64,000 bases of DNA from NCBI GenBank assembly GCA_028335825.1, contig JAIOKI010000003.1, positions 248,001 to 312,000 on the forward strand, in the 5' to 3' direction. The notes below the pieces were generated by a model that had not been told where the DNA came from, did no database searches, and saw only the letters and a list, made by a program, of their open reading frames with translations. The stretch comes from Nosema muscidifuracis. Lineage: Eukaryota; Microsporidia; Nosematidae. This document shows positions 37,501-48,060 of the stretch, piece after piece (within the stretch, counting starts at the first letter, position 1; the number at the start of each line of letters is the position of its first letter). Made by a program: the position numbers and the translations under genes.

Positions 37501-37960
37501 TTGTCGAAAATATAACTAAGTTCTTTCTCCTGATGTAATAAAAATAGATTTTGAAGATGTTTCTTATTTGCTCAAATTGTAAATTGATTTTTTTCACTTT
37601 TGACAGGCTATATTGAGATGTATTTAACGTTTGCAACTTGTATAATTTTATAATCAAAATGATCACTGCTTTATCTCTAGTTCCACTTGATGATGAATAT
37701 GTTACCTGAAATTTTATGAGAAATATATATTATTTTGCTGATGAAAAAATAGAAAGCATATTAATTATACAAAAAGAAATTGTTTATTTAATAAATATGA
37801 TCTCACTATAGTACTATTAGGGTTGAAAAAAATACTTTTTCCGAAGGATTTCATTTAAAACTTAATATATAAAAACAATTCTAATTTCTTGAAGATTCTA
37901 TATACACTCTTAAAGCGAATTATGGTGTAAAATATCACCGCAATATTTTTTTAATTCAAA
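37500..37960 (+). mobile_element. MULE remnant, copy 4
   Basis: It begins abruptly after integrase sequence with 'SPDVIKIDFEDVS' (the 'P..I.TDFE.A' block carrying a catalytic Asp of MULE transposases), then 'FFHF-QAI' and the C-terminal part matching 9.1-9.4 and 26.6-26.95 kb. It is disrupted by stops and truncated at both ends. Confidence 0.5.
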
Positions 37961-40887
37961 CAGGTCAAATTAATGGCTTACGTGTTTATATTAAATTAGA
38001 AGGCATTTAATTAGTAGAATTAGATATATTATATTTTGAGAGTTATTTGTTTGTTAAAACTTATAAACTAAAAAAATAATAGATAATAAAAGTAGACAGC
38101 AAGATGTTTTATTACCTTATCACATCAGTATTGTTTATTTTTATTCCTCTCAAATAAACTTTCAAGAAAATCTTTTATAAAAACAAATTCCTTATCTTAC
38201 CTCAAGAGAAAAAATGAATTTCCACGATTCAAGCAACCAGCGAATAGCTGATATTAAAAGCAACAGCAGATGAATACATACCAATAAATACAATACTTTA
38301 ACTATATCACTTTAGACTCAGTAGGATGCATTTTAGAAATTTCTATCTCCAGGTCAATTACATACTGATAACGCTATGTAGGAATGAAATAGGATATAAA
38401 AAAATAAGTAGTATATGATAAAGGAAAGCCCATTCATATATTGAAATTATCACTCCAAAATAAGAAATACCTCGAGTAATAAGGATAAATAAAATTCCTA
38501 ATATATTTACGCCATCTATCAATATAATGACACAGATTTTGAATGCAAAAATGAATGAATACAATGCTGACTTAAGGAATAAGAAAGAAACTGTAATACA
38601 GGAATATTGCCCATTAGAATATTTAAATATAAATAATGAGAATAAAAAAAAGGGATTAATTTGAGGAAAGAAATCAATGGTTTTGAAATGAACAAGCCTA
38701 GATTAAACACCGAATTTACGGAATCATGTAAAGGAAGCTTGCAAAATAGTTGATTTTTTTAATCATACTAAAATTTCTTCAGTAAAGAACAATATCTATA
38801 TATAAATGAAGTAAAAATTAATAGACTAGTTGCATAAGAAAAATAAAAATAATTATATTTTGATCAGAAAAGCATAATTAATATGTTTTTGTAGTCTTAT
38901 AATTCACGATACGATTAATTTAGATGCTTTTTATTGTGGTTTGAGAGGAACAATTATATTAGTTGTTAATTTTTTTAGATTAGCGTTTTGAAAATATAGT
39001 GACTCTATATACGATAAAGACACTATTGAAAAATAACTTTAATTTATGAAATATTATGAGCTACCATAAATTTTAACGGCACGTAAAAAACTATCATACT
39101 TTTTGATAAGTAAAACTTCGATATCGAAAATACGATTAGATAAGAATATTTTTTTATTATTCTTCTTTTTTGTCGGAGTTTTAACTATTGTTTAAAATAT
39201 TTAAAAGTTTTTATATTACATGAAGAAAAAATGCAACAACCATCAAAAAATTCATTTATACTTTTTATTATCGAATGTTGTGCAAATTACAAAAACATAA
39301 AAAACTCAGTTTAAAAATACTCAAAAGCAATTACATGAAAATTCAGATAATTTTTTTGTTTTCTAATCATCTTTAAATTTACAATATTGTATTTTATATA
39401 CTCATAAAATAAATTTAGACTTAAATAACACCCCACAGATATGCCAATATATACCGTTAATAAAAAATAAATAAATTTGTTAATGAAACGAAAGCTTTAT
39501 TCAGTGTTGTTCTTTGTACTCATATTAATTATCTAGAAATTATGAAAATTTAGTATTATTCAAAATCATGGAAAGTAAAAATTCTACTCGCATAAATCGA
39601 GAATGCAAAAGAACTTTGAACTTTAAAAACAAAGTTTAAAGAAATGGCAATAGATTTTTAAAATACCAAAAATAATGAAGTTTTGTATTTAAATCTGTAT
39701 CTTTATCAAGTTTTTGCTTTTGAAAAATGAGAAAACACGTGTAAAGGTCAAAAATAGAATAGTTGAAATTATTTAGGAATTGTAAATTTTTAAGAAAAAA
39801 TAGTGAAGTAATGATAAAGATACAAGTAGATAAAAATACAATTACTAATCCAAGTAATAAATTGGATAATAAGAAGTGTATTAGAAAACGATAGTATAAA
39901 GTTTCAAGCGATGATCCTGTACTGAAGATATGATAACTATTGAAACGCATTTGATCAAATATTACATAATAAAGTAATTTATGAATAAATTAATAATATT
40001 AAGTAAATATGATATCTGAAAGATATTCTAACTGCTGAATTTTCTGTTTTATATTAATGCAAACTAATTTAGTAACTTATGTACGTAAATTTTGTTGCAA
40101 ATAATCTATATAATAAATATTTTCTTAATCCACAATTAGTTTATAGCTGCTAAAAAGATAAATAAAGGTCATTTAGTTTTCCTTTTTCAGATCCTGACAT
40201 GAAAACTGGTCGGAACACACAAAATTTTGTGAAATAGGCTCAAAAGAAAAATCTTTTGGTCTTATCAAGACATTTGTAATTCATAAAACAAAAATTTGTA
40301 CAGATAGGCTCATCATTCATATTCTCAAGTTGTAGCTGAAGTTATTTATGGTTTTATAATTAAATATGGAAAAAATACTAATGAAATAGAGCCTTTTTGC
40401 TTAAAGAAGAACTTGAGATATGATTCAAATAGAATGTATGTATGCGGAATATATAAAACCTATTTTTGACACATCTAATTTTTTAGTAGAGACTAGAGAT
40501 TGATATTTATAATTTGCAAATCCTTTTTCCTTTTAGTTTTCCATTGAAATTTATGACTACATCAATTTTCGTTATTTAAATATTTTTCCGTGTTATATTT
40601 CAGACGTCTGTTGCCATTATGAGCCATGTAACACTTAGAGCTTTATATTAGGACGAATTATCGATTAAGTCAAAAAAGCAAGTTTCTATCTCGTTAAAAC
40701 TACTAAATAAATGATCAAATTAAAATGCTTTTTAGTTTCACTAAAAATACATTATTAAAATACTCATTAATTATTTCATGAGTAAAATTACTAACATATG
40801 ACGTATTTCAGAACTATTACAGCTGCCGTGCCAACAAAAGCCACTATGATACATTTATTTTTATTTAAATAATACAAAAAGCTTTAA
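37961..40887. other. Transition zone between fossils and gene-rich region, no clear gene
   Basis: Two overlapping minus-strand hydrophobic frames (38358-38564 and 38519-38710) begin without ATG and may be one decayed membrane-protein gene. No retroelement motif was recognised here. A 104-codon membrane ORF at 39636-39950 is listed separately. No RNA gene or repeat array was seen. Confidence 0.35.
39636..39950 (-). CDS. Hypothetical small membrane protein
   Basis: ATG 39950 opens a 104-codon frame. A single long hydrophobic stretch (about residues 22-53) could form one or two membrane spans; the C-terminal part has a charged patch (KQKLDKDTD). No family is recognised and no C-run/G-run start signal is present. 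It sits in the transition zone. Length is borderline against chance in such AT-rich sequence, so this could be spurious or a lineage-specific gene. Confidence 0.3.
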   Translation of the reverse strand: MRFNSYHIFSTGSSLETLYYRFLIHFLLSNLLLGLVIVFLSTCIFIITSLFFLKNLQFLNNFNYSIFDLYTCFLIFQKQKLDKDTDLNTKLHYFWYFKNLLPFL

Positions 40888-42021
40888 TTAAATGATGTAT
40901 TCTTTAATTGATTTCTCTAATATTTCATATTTATGATTTTTTGTTATGATAGTTATTCCAATACTTTCAATATTTTTCTCTAATAATTCAGTTGTATAAA
41001 ATGTTAGTGAAATTTTATCCGAGTCAATAATTTTTATGAAAAAATCTAAAATTTCACCTTTATCATCTGTGATAACAAGATCCGAGTTTTCTATACCTGA
41101 AATTTTTTCTGTATTGATAATGATAGATAATATATGTTTGCCTACAAAATCATTCCGGGCTTTTTGTAAATTAAAAACCATGTGAAAAGCGTAATTATAA
41201 TCAAAAGCTAGATAGTAGAGATTACAAACATCAGTTAATAGTAACCATTTTATATTTTTTTTCTGATCTTCTATATTCCTTACATTTTTATCTAAAAAGT
41301 GCTTAGACCATGAAATCCTGAATTCATCTAGGAAAAAATCATCAACAGTTTCATCGAATAGGAGCTTAACGGATTCATAAAAATCATCCTCATTGTTAAG
41401 ACGGTTTATCAGTTCATTAAAAAATGTAGAAATTTTTTCATATTTAGTACCGAAAAACATCAAAGCATATTTTTCGCGAGGGAAAAAGATGTTTCTATTG
41501 AATCTTATAATCATTTTATCTATAGACTTCTGAAACTCATCCTTGTCTTTCTTTTTTATTTCTTCAATCAAATTTATAATAATCGAATCCATCATAGAAT
41601 TAATATCTAATTCTTCTACATTAGGTATCATTCGATACTCATCACATATATAATGACCTAAATTAATAAAAGGCGTTAGATATATTAAGTAACTGTTTTC
41701 TGATAATTTTTTATTTATTTCGAAATTCTTGATTAAATTTGAATTTCCATATCTAAAACTTTTTTCTTCTATTAGCAAATAAAATAAGTTTTCTGATTCA
41801 TTTATTGATTTAATAAATAAAGATCGAACGTTCGAGTCTCTAGATTGAACATCCTGCCATGCTGAATTAACTTCATCATTCTGAAAATATCTTTGTTTTA
41901 TATAATGATACTGAAACAGAGGACTAGGTTTAAGTTCAAAAATATAGTAGGTTTTAATTTCTGGTTCAAGTTTAATTACTGATAAAGAGTATAATTTTGT
42001 TAGTAAAAATAAAATTTGCAT
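40888..42021 (-). CDS. Hypothetical 377-residue protein, possibly secreted
   Basis: An intact 377-codon frame whose ATG is directly preceded by AAGGG on the coding strand, the G-type variant of the start signal seen elsewhere in this window. Residues 1-17 (MQILFLLTKLYSLSVI) are hydrophobic after the start and could be a signal peptide, although no strong cleavage site is evident. The rest is soluble, acidic and helix-rich, with the last 90 residues more beta-like. No cysteine pattern, repeat or catalytic motif is recognised. It is the first gene of the gene-rich half, with more than 1.4 kb between it and the divergent aldo-keto reductase. It could be a microsporidia-specific secreted or wall-associated protein; this is inference. 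Confidence 0.8.
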   Translation of the reverse strand: MQILFLLTKLYSLSVIKLEPEIKTYYIFELKPSPLFQYHYIKQRYFQNDEVNSAWQDVQSRDSNVRSLFIKSINESENLFYLLIEEKSFRYGNSNLIKNFEINKKLSENSYLIYLTPFINLGHYICDEYRMIPNVEELDINSMMDSIIINLIEEIKKKDKDEFQKSIDKMIIRFNRNIFFPREKYALMFFGTKYEKISTFFNELINRLNNEDDFYESVKLLFDETVDDFFLDEFRISWSKHFLDKNVRNIEDQKKNIKWLLLTDVCNLYYLAFDYNYAFHMVFNLQKARNDFVGKHILSIIINTEKISGIENSDLVITDDKGEILDFFIKIIDSDKISLTFYTTELLEKNIESIGITIITKNHKYEILEKSIKEYII

Positions 42022-43462
42022 CCCTTAGTTTAGAAAAAATAATTTATATTTTTTGTGTACATGTAAACATAATTTTAATTTATCTTCTAAAATAAAAAAT
42101 TAAACTTTTAAGATTCGGAGAATAAATTAATTTGTTTTTTAAAAATATCAAATAACATCATAATATCTAAACAATTTCATATTACGTCAAGAAAAAAAAT
42201 GATCTTGGTTAAAAGGGCATCTGAAGTATAAAAAGTCAGTTGAGGGTCACTTTAGACTAAATAAACTTATAATTAATTATGAAAAACAACTAAATTTCTA
42301 TTTTCCCTTAAAAGAAATTATTTTTTATTTAACTATAAGTTTCAATAATTAAAATCAAATGATCTGTTTCTTATTACTAAGCAATGTTTTTAACAATATT
42401 GTTATAAATTTCTGTAATTACAACTTCAAAGTATTAAAATCATATAATTAAAGACTTTTAAATGTTATTAGAATCAATTTTTTGTCAAAAAAGTTTTAAT
42501 TTGAGATTATCTTATACAATTTATAATGTATTTATCTTTTTTGATAATAAAAATAGAAAAAAAAGATCCATCAAATTATGTTTATTTTTATTAGATTAAA
42601 ATAGATACAGTTTAAGACGTTATTATCCGTTCTTTATACTTTTAACGAAATTATATATAAGATATTTTTAGAAACACCTAAACTACTTTTATAATATTAT
42701 TGGAATTTTAGTCAAATTAAAAACTTTATTTGTATTTTTATTTTAAATGAATATTATGCTATTTTTAAAACTATTTGAAAATGAAAAAAAACAATTTTAT
42801 GTATTTTAAAATTATCTATCTAATTATTAAGACAGGTATTTGATCCTATCAAAAAACTTCAGAAATGCAAAAATATTTTATAGCATAATACAAACAATTT
42901 GAAATAATGATTAAATTTTTATGATTTCTTGTTTTGTTGTATTTTGTATATAGTGAATTACAAAAAGAGCATTGGAGTTTATATGTAATGACAAAATTAT
43001 TTATAATTTTTTGTTTATTTAAAACATGATATTAATACTTTTTTGTAGCTTTATTCAATTTATTTACATCGGATATATTTTTGAACCGTACAATACTTTC
43101 TTAAGTCCAATATCATAATTTATTCATCTATAAGATCAGCATTTAAGCTATATATAAGATCATATTATAACAAATAAGTTATGAAGAAGATCAATTCATG
43201 AAAAACATTGCCTTAACTCAAATATTATGATCTTTATTAAATCAAGATAATCAGAGTTGAAATCAATATCTGAAATATATATTGATTTTCGATATAAAAA
43301 TTAATATTTTTAAGATACACAGATTCTTCTAAATTCATAAAATTTATTGGATTCAATCAAATGAATTAAATTTATAATTTGTTTATTTTTTCAATAAATA
43401 CACCCTTAAATTAAACGATAAAGGAGTAATTGATATTTAAATTAAAAATATTTTATGATTAG
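42022..43462. other. Long divergent intergenic region, no gene seen
   Basis: About 1.4 kb of A/T-dominated sequence between two divergent genes. There is no frame of note, no element motif and no tRNA. It should hold both promoters; only a weak 'cacccttaaa' C-run about 60 bases before the aldo-keto reductase start resembles the start signal. Confidence 0.45.
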
Positions 43463-44371
43463 ATGTTTGATAAAAAAGTAAAACTTAACAGTGGGTATGA
43501 AATGCCAATGATAGGATTGGGAACATGGATGAACCAAGATGAAAATAATTTGGAAGAGTCTATAAGAAATGCTATCAAGGTAGGATATAGACATATTGAT
43601 ACAGCATTGATTTATGGAAATGAAAAAATGATCGGTAGAATCTTAAAGAAGATTTTTTCTGAAGGAAAAATTAAAAGAGAAGATATGTTTATTACATCAA
43701 AATTGTGGAACTCTTACCATGATAATCCCGAAATGGGAATTAAAACATCACTTAAAGATCTTCAACTGGATTATCTAGATTTATATCTGATTCATTGGCC
43801 AGTAACATTTGAAGCTGATGAGAATTGCGTATCAAAGAAGACAAAACAAGGAGATGATATATTGGATGAGTTTGATTGTATAAGTGTCTGGAAAAAGATG
43901 GAAGAACTTGTAGAAAAAGGATTAGTGAAATCAATTGGTGTAGCTAACTTTGGAATCAAAAATTGTAGCAGGATAATTGATGTATGCAAAATTAAGCCAG
44001 CTGTCAATCAATTTGAGATTCATCCTTATCTAACACAAAATGAGTTGGTTGATTATTGTAAACAAAATGATATTCAGGTAATTAGTTATTCATCATTAGG
44101 AGGTACAGCACCGAACAAAATCAAAGTAAGAGAAGATCCTGAAATCATAAAAATATCCAAGAAGTACAATAAAACAGTTCCTCAGGTTATTCTAAGCTGG
44201 TTAATTCAACGGGATATTTTGGTAATACCTAAAAGTACAAGTGAAAGTCATATAAAAGAAAACAGTGAAATTTTTAAGCTTGAAGATGAAGACTTTAAGA
44301 AAATAAGTGAACTGAATAGCGATTATAGGTATGTTGTTTTGGCTGAGTGGGGTCCAAAGAGATTTGATTAA
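43463..44371 (+). CDS. Aldo-keto reductase
   Basis: 302 residues, close to the usual 300-320 of the family, and complete. It has the (beta/alpha)8 aldo-keto reductase signatures: 'GYRHIDTALIYGNE' with Asp46 and Tyr51, 'ITSKLW' with Lys80, and 'DLYLIHWP' with His111, so the full catalytic tetrad is present. The C-terminal 'IPKSTS' with a following basic/Asn segment is the NADPH-binding region. The expected activity is NADPH-dependent reduction of aldehydes or sugars in the cytosol; it may serve polyol/glucose handling or aldehyde detoxification, and the substrate cannot be told from sequence. No C-run lies close to the ATG. Shadow frames on the minus strand are ignored. Aldose-reductase-like genes are known in other microsporidia, so this need not be a recent transfer. 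Confidence 0.93.
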   Translation: MFDKKVKLNSGYEMPMIGLGTWMNQDENNLEESIRNAIKVGYRHIDTALIYGNEKMIGRILKKIFSEGKIKREDMFITSKLWNSYHDNPEMGIKTSLKDLQLDYLDLYLIHWPVTFEADENCVSKKTKQGDDILDEFDCISVWKKMEELVEKGLVKSIGVANFGIKNCSRIIDVCKIKPAVNQFEIHPYLTQNELVDYCKQNDIQVISYSSLGGTAPNKIKVREDPEIIKISKKYNKTVPQVILSWLIQRDILVIPKSTSESHIKENSEIFKLEDEDFKKISELNSDYRYVVLAEWGPKRFD

Positions 44372-45544
44372 AGATCTTATTATCATTTATTTTTTTTCAT
44401 AAAAATTGTAATAATTTTTTGTTCCATTTTATTCCAAACAAACGTTTTATAATCATATTTATTGTATTTTTTATGCTATTCCAGGGATAACTTAATTTAA
44501 TATCCTTTTTTATGACGTATTGTAAAAAAACAAATGATCGGCTGATAAAAAAGGAATAAAAATATATCTAGATGTGGTTTACTACAATTATATTTTTTAT
44601 TTTTAAAATTTACTTTACGTAAGTATGATAACATAAGAAATCCCACTAGATAGTAATATTTTTTAAAGACTTTTTTAATCTATACTAAACTAAAACTTTT
44701 CAAAATCTAAAATACTTCAATGATTATTTAAAAGGGCTGGTATTTTCACATTTCAAAAATTTATAAATTTTTTAATTTATTAAATTATTTAATATATAGA
44801 TAAAATTAATATACTAATAAAAAAGAAAAATAAAGATGCAAAATGAGTACTATGAATAAGATAAGTCATATTAAAAAAGCTTTTTATAATGAGATAGGCA
44901 GTTTAGAAATTGTTAAAAAAATTATTTCAGAGATCATTCCTTAGAGAATCGTCAAAGGCAATTATAAAGTATCGTTTTAAGTTATCTACAAAAAATATAA
45001 TATTATTTCTTTATTAAATATTGGTGCTACTAATCAACATAAAAAATAATAATTACGGAATTAAATGCTTTTAATTAAGATTTAACTATCATATACTTGT
45101 GTGAAAAAACTAAAAAAAAGTTTTTAAATGAGTATTTACACTTATATTCTATTATAAATTATTAACCAATAATATAAAATCTGACATATAAAAACTATTT
45201 TTAAATTTATTTCCAATATGTGTATTACACCTGCTTTTAAAACATGATAGAGTACACCATTAATATTTTATTAATATATAAAAAGTTTAAAATTCAACAT
45301 TAATTAATTTTTAATTCTAAACAAAAGTGATTCACGTTCTGAGAACAAAAAACACATTAGCTTGTATATATCAATTAATAAGTTATGAGAAAAGATTTTA
45401 ATTTATTCAAAATAAATATCTAGACATTTAACCGATAGAATTTGTTTATTGAAGGAATTAAATCAAAGAATATTATATAAAAAAGTTATCATAAAACGAT
45501 TGTAATTTAAACACTAACTTGATTTATATTTAAGTGAAATTTCA
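44372..45544. other. Intergenic region with possible gene relic
   Basis: About 1.2 kb with no intact gene. At 44843 an ATG opens a 33-codon frame (MSTMNKISHIKK...) that continues past its stop in the same frame as plausible protein ('RIVKGNYKVSF', 'LLNIGATNQHKK') to about 45050, suggesting a decayed host gene. Family is unknown. The last 40 bases share the upstream flank of the minus-strand 5S gene at 48.0 kb. Confidence 0.25.
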
Positions 45545-45757
45545 GTTACGGCCATATCTACTGTAAAGCACCGGAACTCGTCAGCTCTCCGAAGTTAAGC
45601 CAGTAAGAGCCTAGTTAGTACTAAGATGGGAGACCGCTTGGAAAAGCTGGGTGCTGTAATTTTTTAAAAATATATCATTTATATCTGGAATCAAAAAAAA
45701 GTTGAAAATAGATTATATGCAAAAAAGAAGACATTTGTTTTTCATATTAATTTTTTC
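45505..45757 (+). repeat. Left arm of a ~250-base inverted repeat containing a 5S gene
   Basis: This segment contains a 5S gene plus about 40 bases upstream ('aacactaacttgatttat') and about 95 bases downstream ('catttatatct-gaatcaaaa', 'gaagacatttgtttt'). It recurs, reverse-complemented and with scattered differences, at about 47812-48060. The third 5S copy shares only the gene and roughly ten flanking bases. Confidence 0.85.
45545..45660 (+). rRNA. 5S ribosomal RNA, copy A
   Basis: A 116-base 5S rRNA. The 5' GTTACGGCCATATCTACTG start and the 3' GGGTGCTGTAAT end pair to form helix I (GUUACGGC with GCUGUAAU, with G-U pairs). Internal landmarks include 'GAAGTTAAGCC' and 'GATGGGAGACCGC', equivalent to the box A and box C internal promoter for TFIIIA/Pol III. 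A T-run directly after the gene serves as Pol III terminator. Differs from copies B and C at RNA position 62 (A here, C in both others); position 63 is G in copies A and B and A in copy C. RNA position 24 is G, as in copy C. Confidence 0.95.
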
Positions 45758-46205
45758 GTTAGAATTATACTGCTGCATTACAGTTTTTTAAAAAAATAAA
45801 TTGAATTTGAAAGTTTAGTCAAAACATGAGAAATTATTAATCAATAAAATTCGTCCAAATTTTCTACTTTTTTTTTCAACCTCTTCTTTCAAAAAAATTA
45901 TTCAATTTTTTTAAGAGTAAGACAGTTTCAATTTTAGACAATTGTGCACTTCAATTCCTATTTACTTACTTACTTACTTTGTATATAATAGGACTTAAAT
46001 TTGTACCATCTTTATTTAGTAGGCTCTTATACTAATTATATTATGTATTCCAATTATAAATGTTTGTGTTGATATTAAAATAATTTTAGTCAATTTTTTC
46101 TCTAGGAGTTGAACTTACGTAATATTGATAATCTCATAGATACTATGCAGGGTTGGCTTTGGATATTTCTAATTCAAAAATAAAATTTTGATATTTTTTT
46201 GACCC
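45661..46205. other. Spacer between 5S copy A and PTH2
   Basis: The first 95 bases belong to the inverted repeat. A short microsatellite, TTACTTACTTACTTAC type, lies near 45961-45979. The stretch ends in GACCC immediately before the PTH2 ATG. No other gene was seen. Confidence 0.5.
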
Positions 46206-46652
46206 ATGTTGAATATAAATACTTTGTACATCATATTAGCCTCAGCTATCTTAATAATAATATACTACATAAGAAAGTTTACAATAAGAAAAAGAAATTC
46301 ATATGGTGACTATTTGTTAGTGTTTATAATAAATAAAAGTTTGAAAATGTCAAAGGGTAAAGTGATATCACAAGTAGCACATGCTATAACGAATATATCT
46401 TCTATGATGTACAGTGATACAGAGTTTTACGAATCATGGATGGCAAATAAAAAAGATATAGAAATATACCAAGGAGATCTTGAAGATATTGAGGAAATTG
46501 CCAATAAGGCTCATAAAAATGAGGTGAGATACGCCAAAATTCACGATGCAGGAAGAACTCAAATTCCTTCAGGCAGTAACACTGTTCTAATTATAGGACC
46601 CGCTTTAAAAGAAAAAACTGAAAATTGGTTCTCAGCTCTAGAAATTCTATAG
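46206..46652 (+). CDS. PTH2: Peptidyl-tRNA hydrolase 2 (Pth2/Bit1 family)
   Basis: 148 residues and complete. It hydrolyses the ester bond of peptidyl-tRNAs released from stalled ribosomes, recycling tRNA. Residues 5-23 form a hydrophobic N-terminal anchor, as in fungal and animal Pth2 proteins held on an organelle surface. The catalytic domain shows 'MSKGKVISQVAHA' (Lys52, Gln56, His59), then 'HDAGRTQIPSGSNTVLIIGP' near the end with Asp114 and Thr118, the family active-site signature. The start is supported by GACCC directly before the ATG. It is convergent with RNase H2A, 129 bases apart, and the pair is bracketed by two inverted 5S genes. Membrane location is inferred from the anchor; microsporidia have mitosomes, so the host membrane is uncertain. 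Confidence 0.95.
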   Translation: MLNINTLYIILASAILIIIYYIRKFTIRKRNSYGDYLLVFIINKSLKMSKGKVISQVAHAITNISSMMYSDTEFYESWMANKKDIEIYQGDLEDIEEIANKAHKNEVRYAKIHDAGRTQIPSGSNTVLIIGPALKEKTENWFSALEIL

Positions 46653-46781
46653 TGATTATAAATTAAAAGATTGGCTTTTATTAAAAAGGCTTACCGAAAA
46701 TGTTGTAAAATTATTTGTTAGTATCTTAAGCATAATAGGTTAAAATAAACAATAATTTCTGTTAATATTTCTACTCATAAA

Positions 46782-47492
46782 CTATTCTGGGTGAATATAA
46801 AATCCACTTAAACTTCCGATATATTGTTTTGACTTATTATATCCCAAAATATTCTTTGCTGTTCCCCAAGTATATCTAACGCTTTCACCCCATCCAAATA
46901 CTTTATTACAGGATTTAGATAACCAATTTTTTGTTGTAGGATCACTTGGATATCCTGATCCAATTTGATTTCCAAATTCTAATAATTTATCGTCTCTAAC
47001 TACTTTAGCAACAATACTAGCTCCAGATACAACCGGGTACTTACCATCCGCCTTAGGTTCTATAAAAAAATTCTGATCAAATTTTGTTTTTAAAAAGGCT
47101 TTTAACTTAGAGCAATCACCTATAGCGTCAATATATATTCCTTCGATATTTGTATATTTTTCCACAACTAAACTAATTAATTCGACCACACAGAACCACG
47201 AAATATTATTAAGGTTAACTGAAGATTCCATCTGTGAGGTAATAAATGCTGGATGAAGGGCTTTGTAAGCAAAATTCTTCTCTTTCAATTTTTCGAAAAT
47301 ATAACGGCGTTTTTTATCAGTTAATACTTTTGAGTCTTTAACATCTCCAGGTATATCATCTACCTCAAACACCATTATACAATAAACAAGATAACCTAAA
47401 ACTGGGCCTCTACCAGCTTCATCTATTCCTACAACAACTCTTTTATTTGATTCTTCTAAATTTGAAAACAGATAATTTTTTGAATATTCCAT
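46782..47492 (-). CDS. RNH201: Ribonuclease H2 catalytic subunit (RNase HII family)
   Basis: 236 residues, shorter than fungal and animal catalytic subunits (about 300). It cleaves RNA in RNA-DNA hybrids and removes ribonucleotides misincorporated in nuclear DNA. The active-site acids are visible: 'GIDEAGRGPVLG' with Asp24 and Glu25, 'YIDAIGD' with Asp123, and 'VSGASIVAKVVRD' with Asp168. 'KDSKVLTDKKR' and 'GSGYPSDPTTKNWL' are further family boxes. The loss is mainly at the C-terminus, where other eukaryotes bind the B and C subunits, so it may act alone or with reduced partners (inference). The start is preceded on the coding strand by AAACCCACA, the C-run signal. Confidence 0.95.
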   Translation of the reverse strand: MEYSKNYLFSNLEESNKRVVVGIDEAGRGPVLGYLVYCIMVFEVDDIPGDVKDSKVLTDKKRRYIFEKLKEKNFAYKALHPAFITSQMESSVNLNNISWFCVVELISLVVEKYTNIEGIYIDAIGDCSKLKAFLKTKFDQNFFIEPKADGKYPVVSGASIVAKVVRDDKLLEFGNQIGSGYPSDPTTKNWLSKSCNKVFGWGESVRYTWGTAKNILGYNKSKQYIGSLSGFYIHPE

Positions 47493-47904
47493 TGTGGGTT
47501 TAAAAAAGATTATTAAATTTTTTTGTTACATAAAATTATTACTTGATTATAAAATAATGGGATTCAGAGTTATTAAATTACAGATAATTAGAAGTCAGCT
47601 ATAATTAATAAGAAATTATTAGCGACTAATCATACTCCAATTTAATTACAAAACAGCATTTTTATACAATAAAACTACAAGTAATCTTAATTTTTTACAT
47701 AAATACCTAATTAAAACCATGAATTATAATGTAAAAAATAAATCATCTTTATTATATTTTAGATTTATGTTAAATTAAAATCGATGATAAATCTATATTT
47801 TATCTTAAAAATTTAATATGAAAACAAATGTCTTCTTTTTTTTGCATATAATTTATATCTTCAACTTTTTTTGATTCTAGATATAAATGATATTTTTAAA
47901 AAAA
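47493..47904. other. Spacer between RNase H2A and 5S copy B
   Basis: The left part should be the RNH201 promoter. From about 47812 the sequence is the inverted copy of the flank found downstream of 5S copy A. No other gene was seen. Confidence 0.5.
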
Positions 47905-48060
47905 ATTACAGCACCCAGCTTTTCCAAGCGGTCTCCCATCTTAGTACTAACTAGGCTCGTACTGGCTTAACTTCGGAGAGCTGACGAGTTCCGGTGTTTT
48001 ACAGTAGATATGGCCGTAACTGAAATTACACTTAATTATAAATCAAGTTAGTGTTTAATT
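47812..48060 (-). repeat. Right arm of the inverted repeat containing a 5S gene
   Basis: Reverse complement of the segment at 45505-45757 with scattered substitutions and small length differences in A/T runs. The two arms enclose PTH2 and RNH201 (about 2.05 kb), so the pair sits on a potentially invertible segment. Confidence 0.85.
47905..48020 (-). rRNA. 5S ribosomal RNA, copy B
   Basis: 116 bases, with the same ends and internal promoter boxes as copy A. The coding strand has an A at RNA position 24 (G in copies A and C) and C-G at positions 62-63. An eight-T run follows the 3' end as terminator. Helix I is intact. It is likely functional, although the position-24 change is unique to it. 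Confidence 0.93.

Noticed and set aside
38358-38710. Two overlapping minus-strand hydrophobic frames
   Set aside because: Neither begins with ATG; in AT-rich DNA, T-rich strands give spurious Phe/Leu/Ile-rich products. Kept only as a possible relic in the spacer note.
41822-41845. 'gaacgttcgagtctc' resembling a tRNA T-loop
   Set aside because: It lies inside the intact 377-codon gene and no cloverleaf can be drawn around it.
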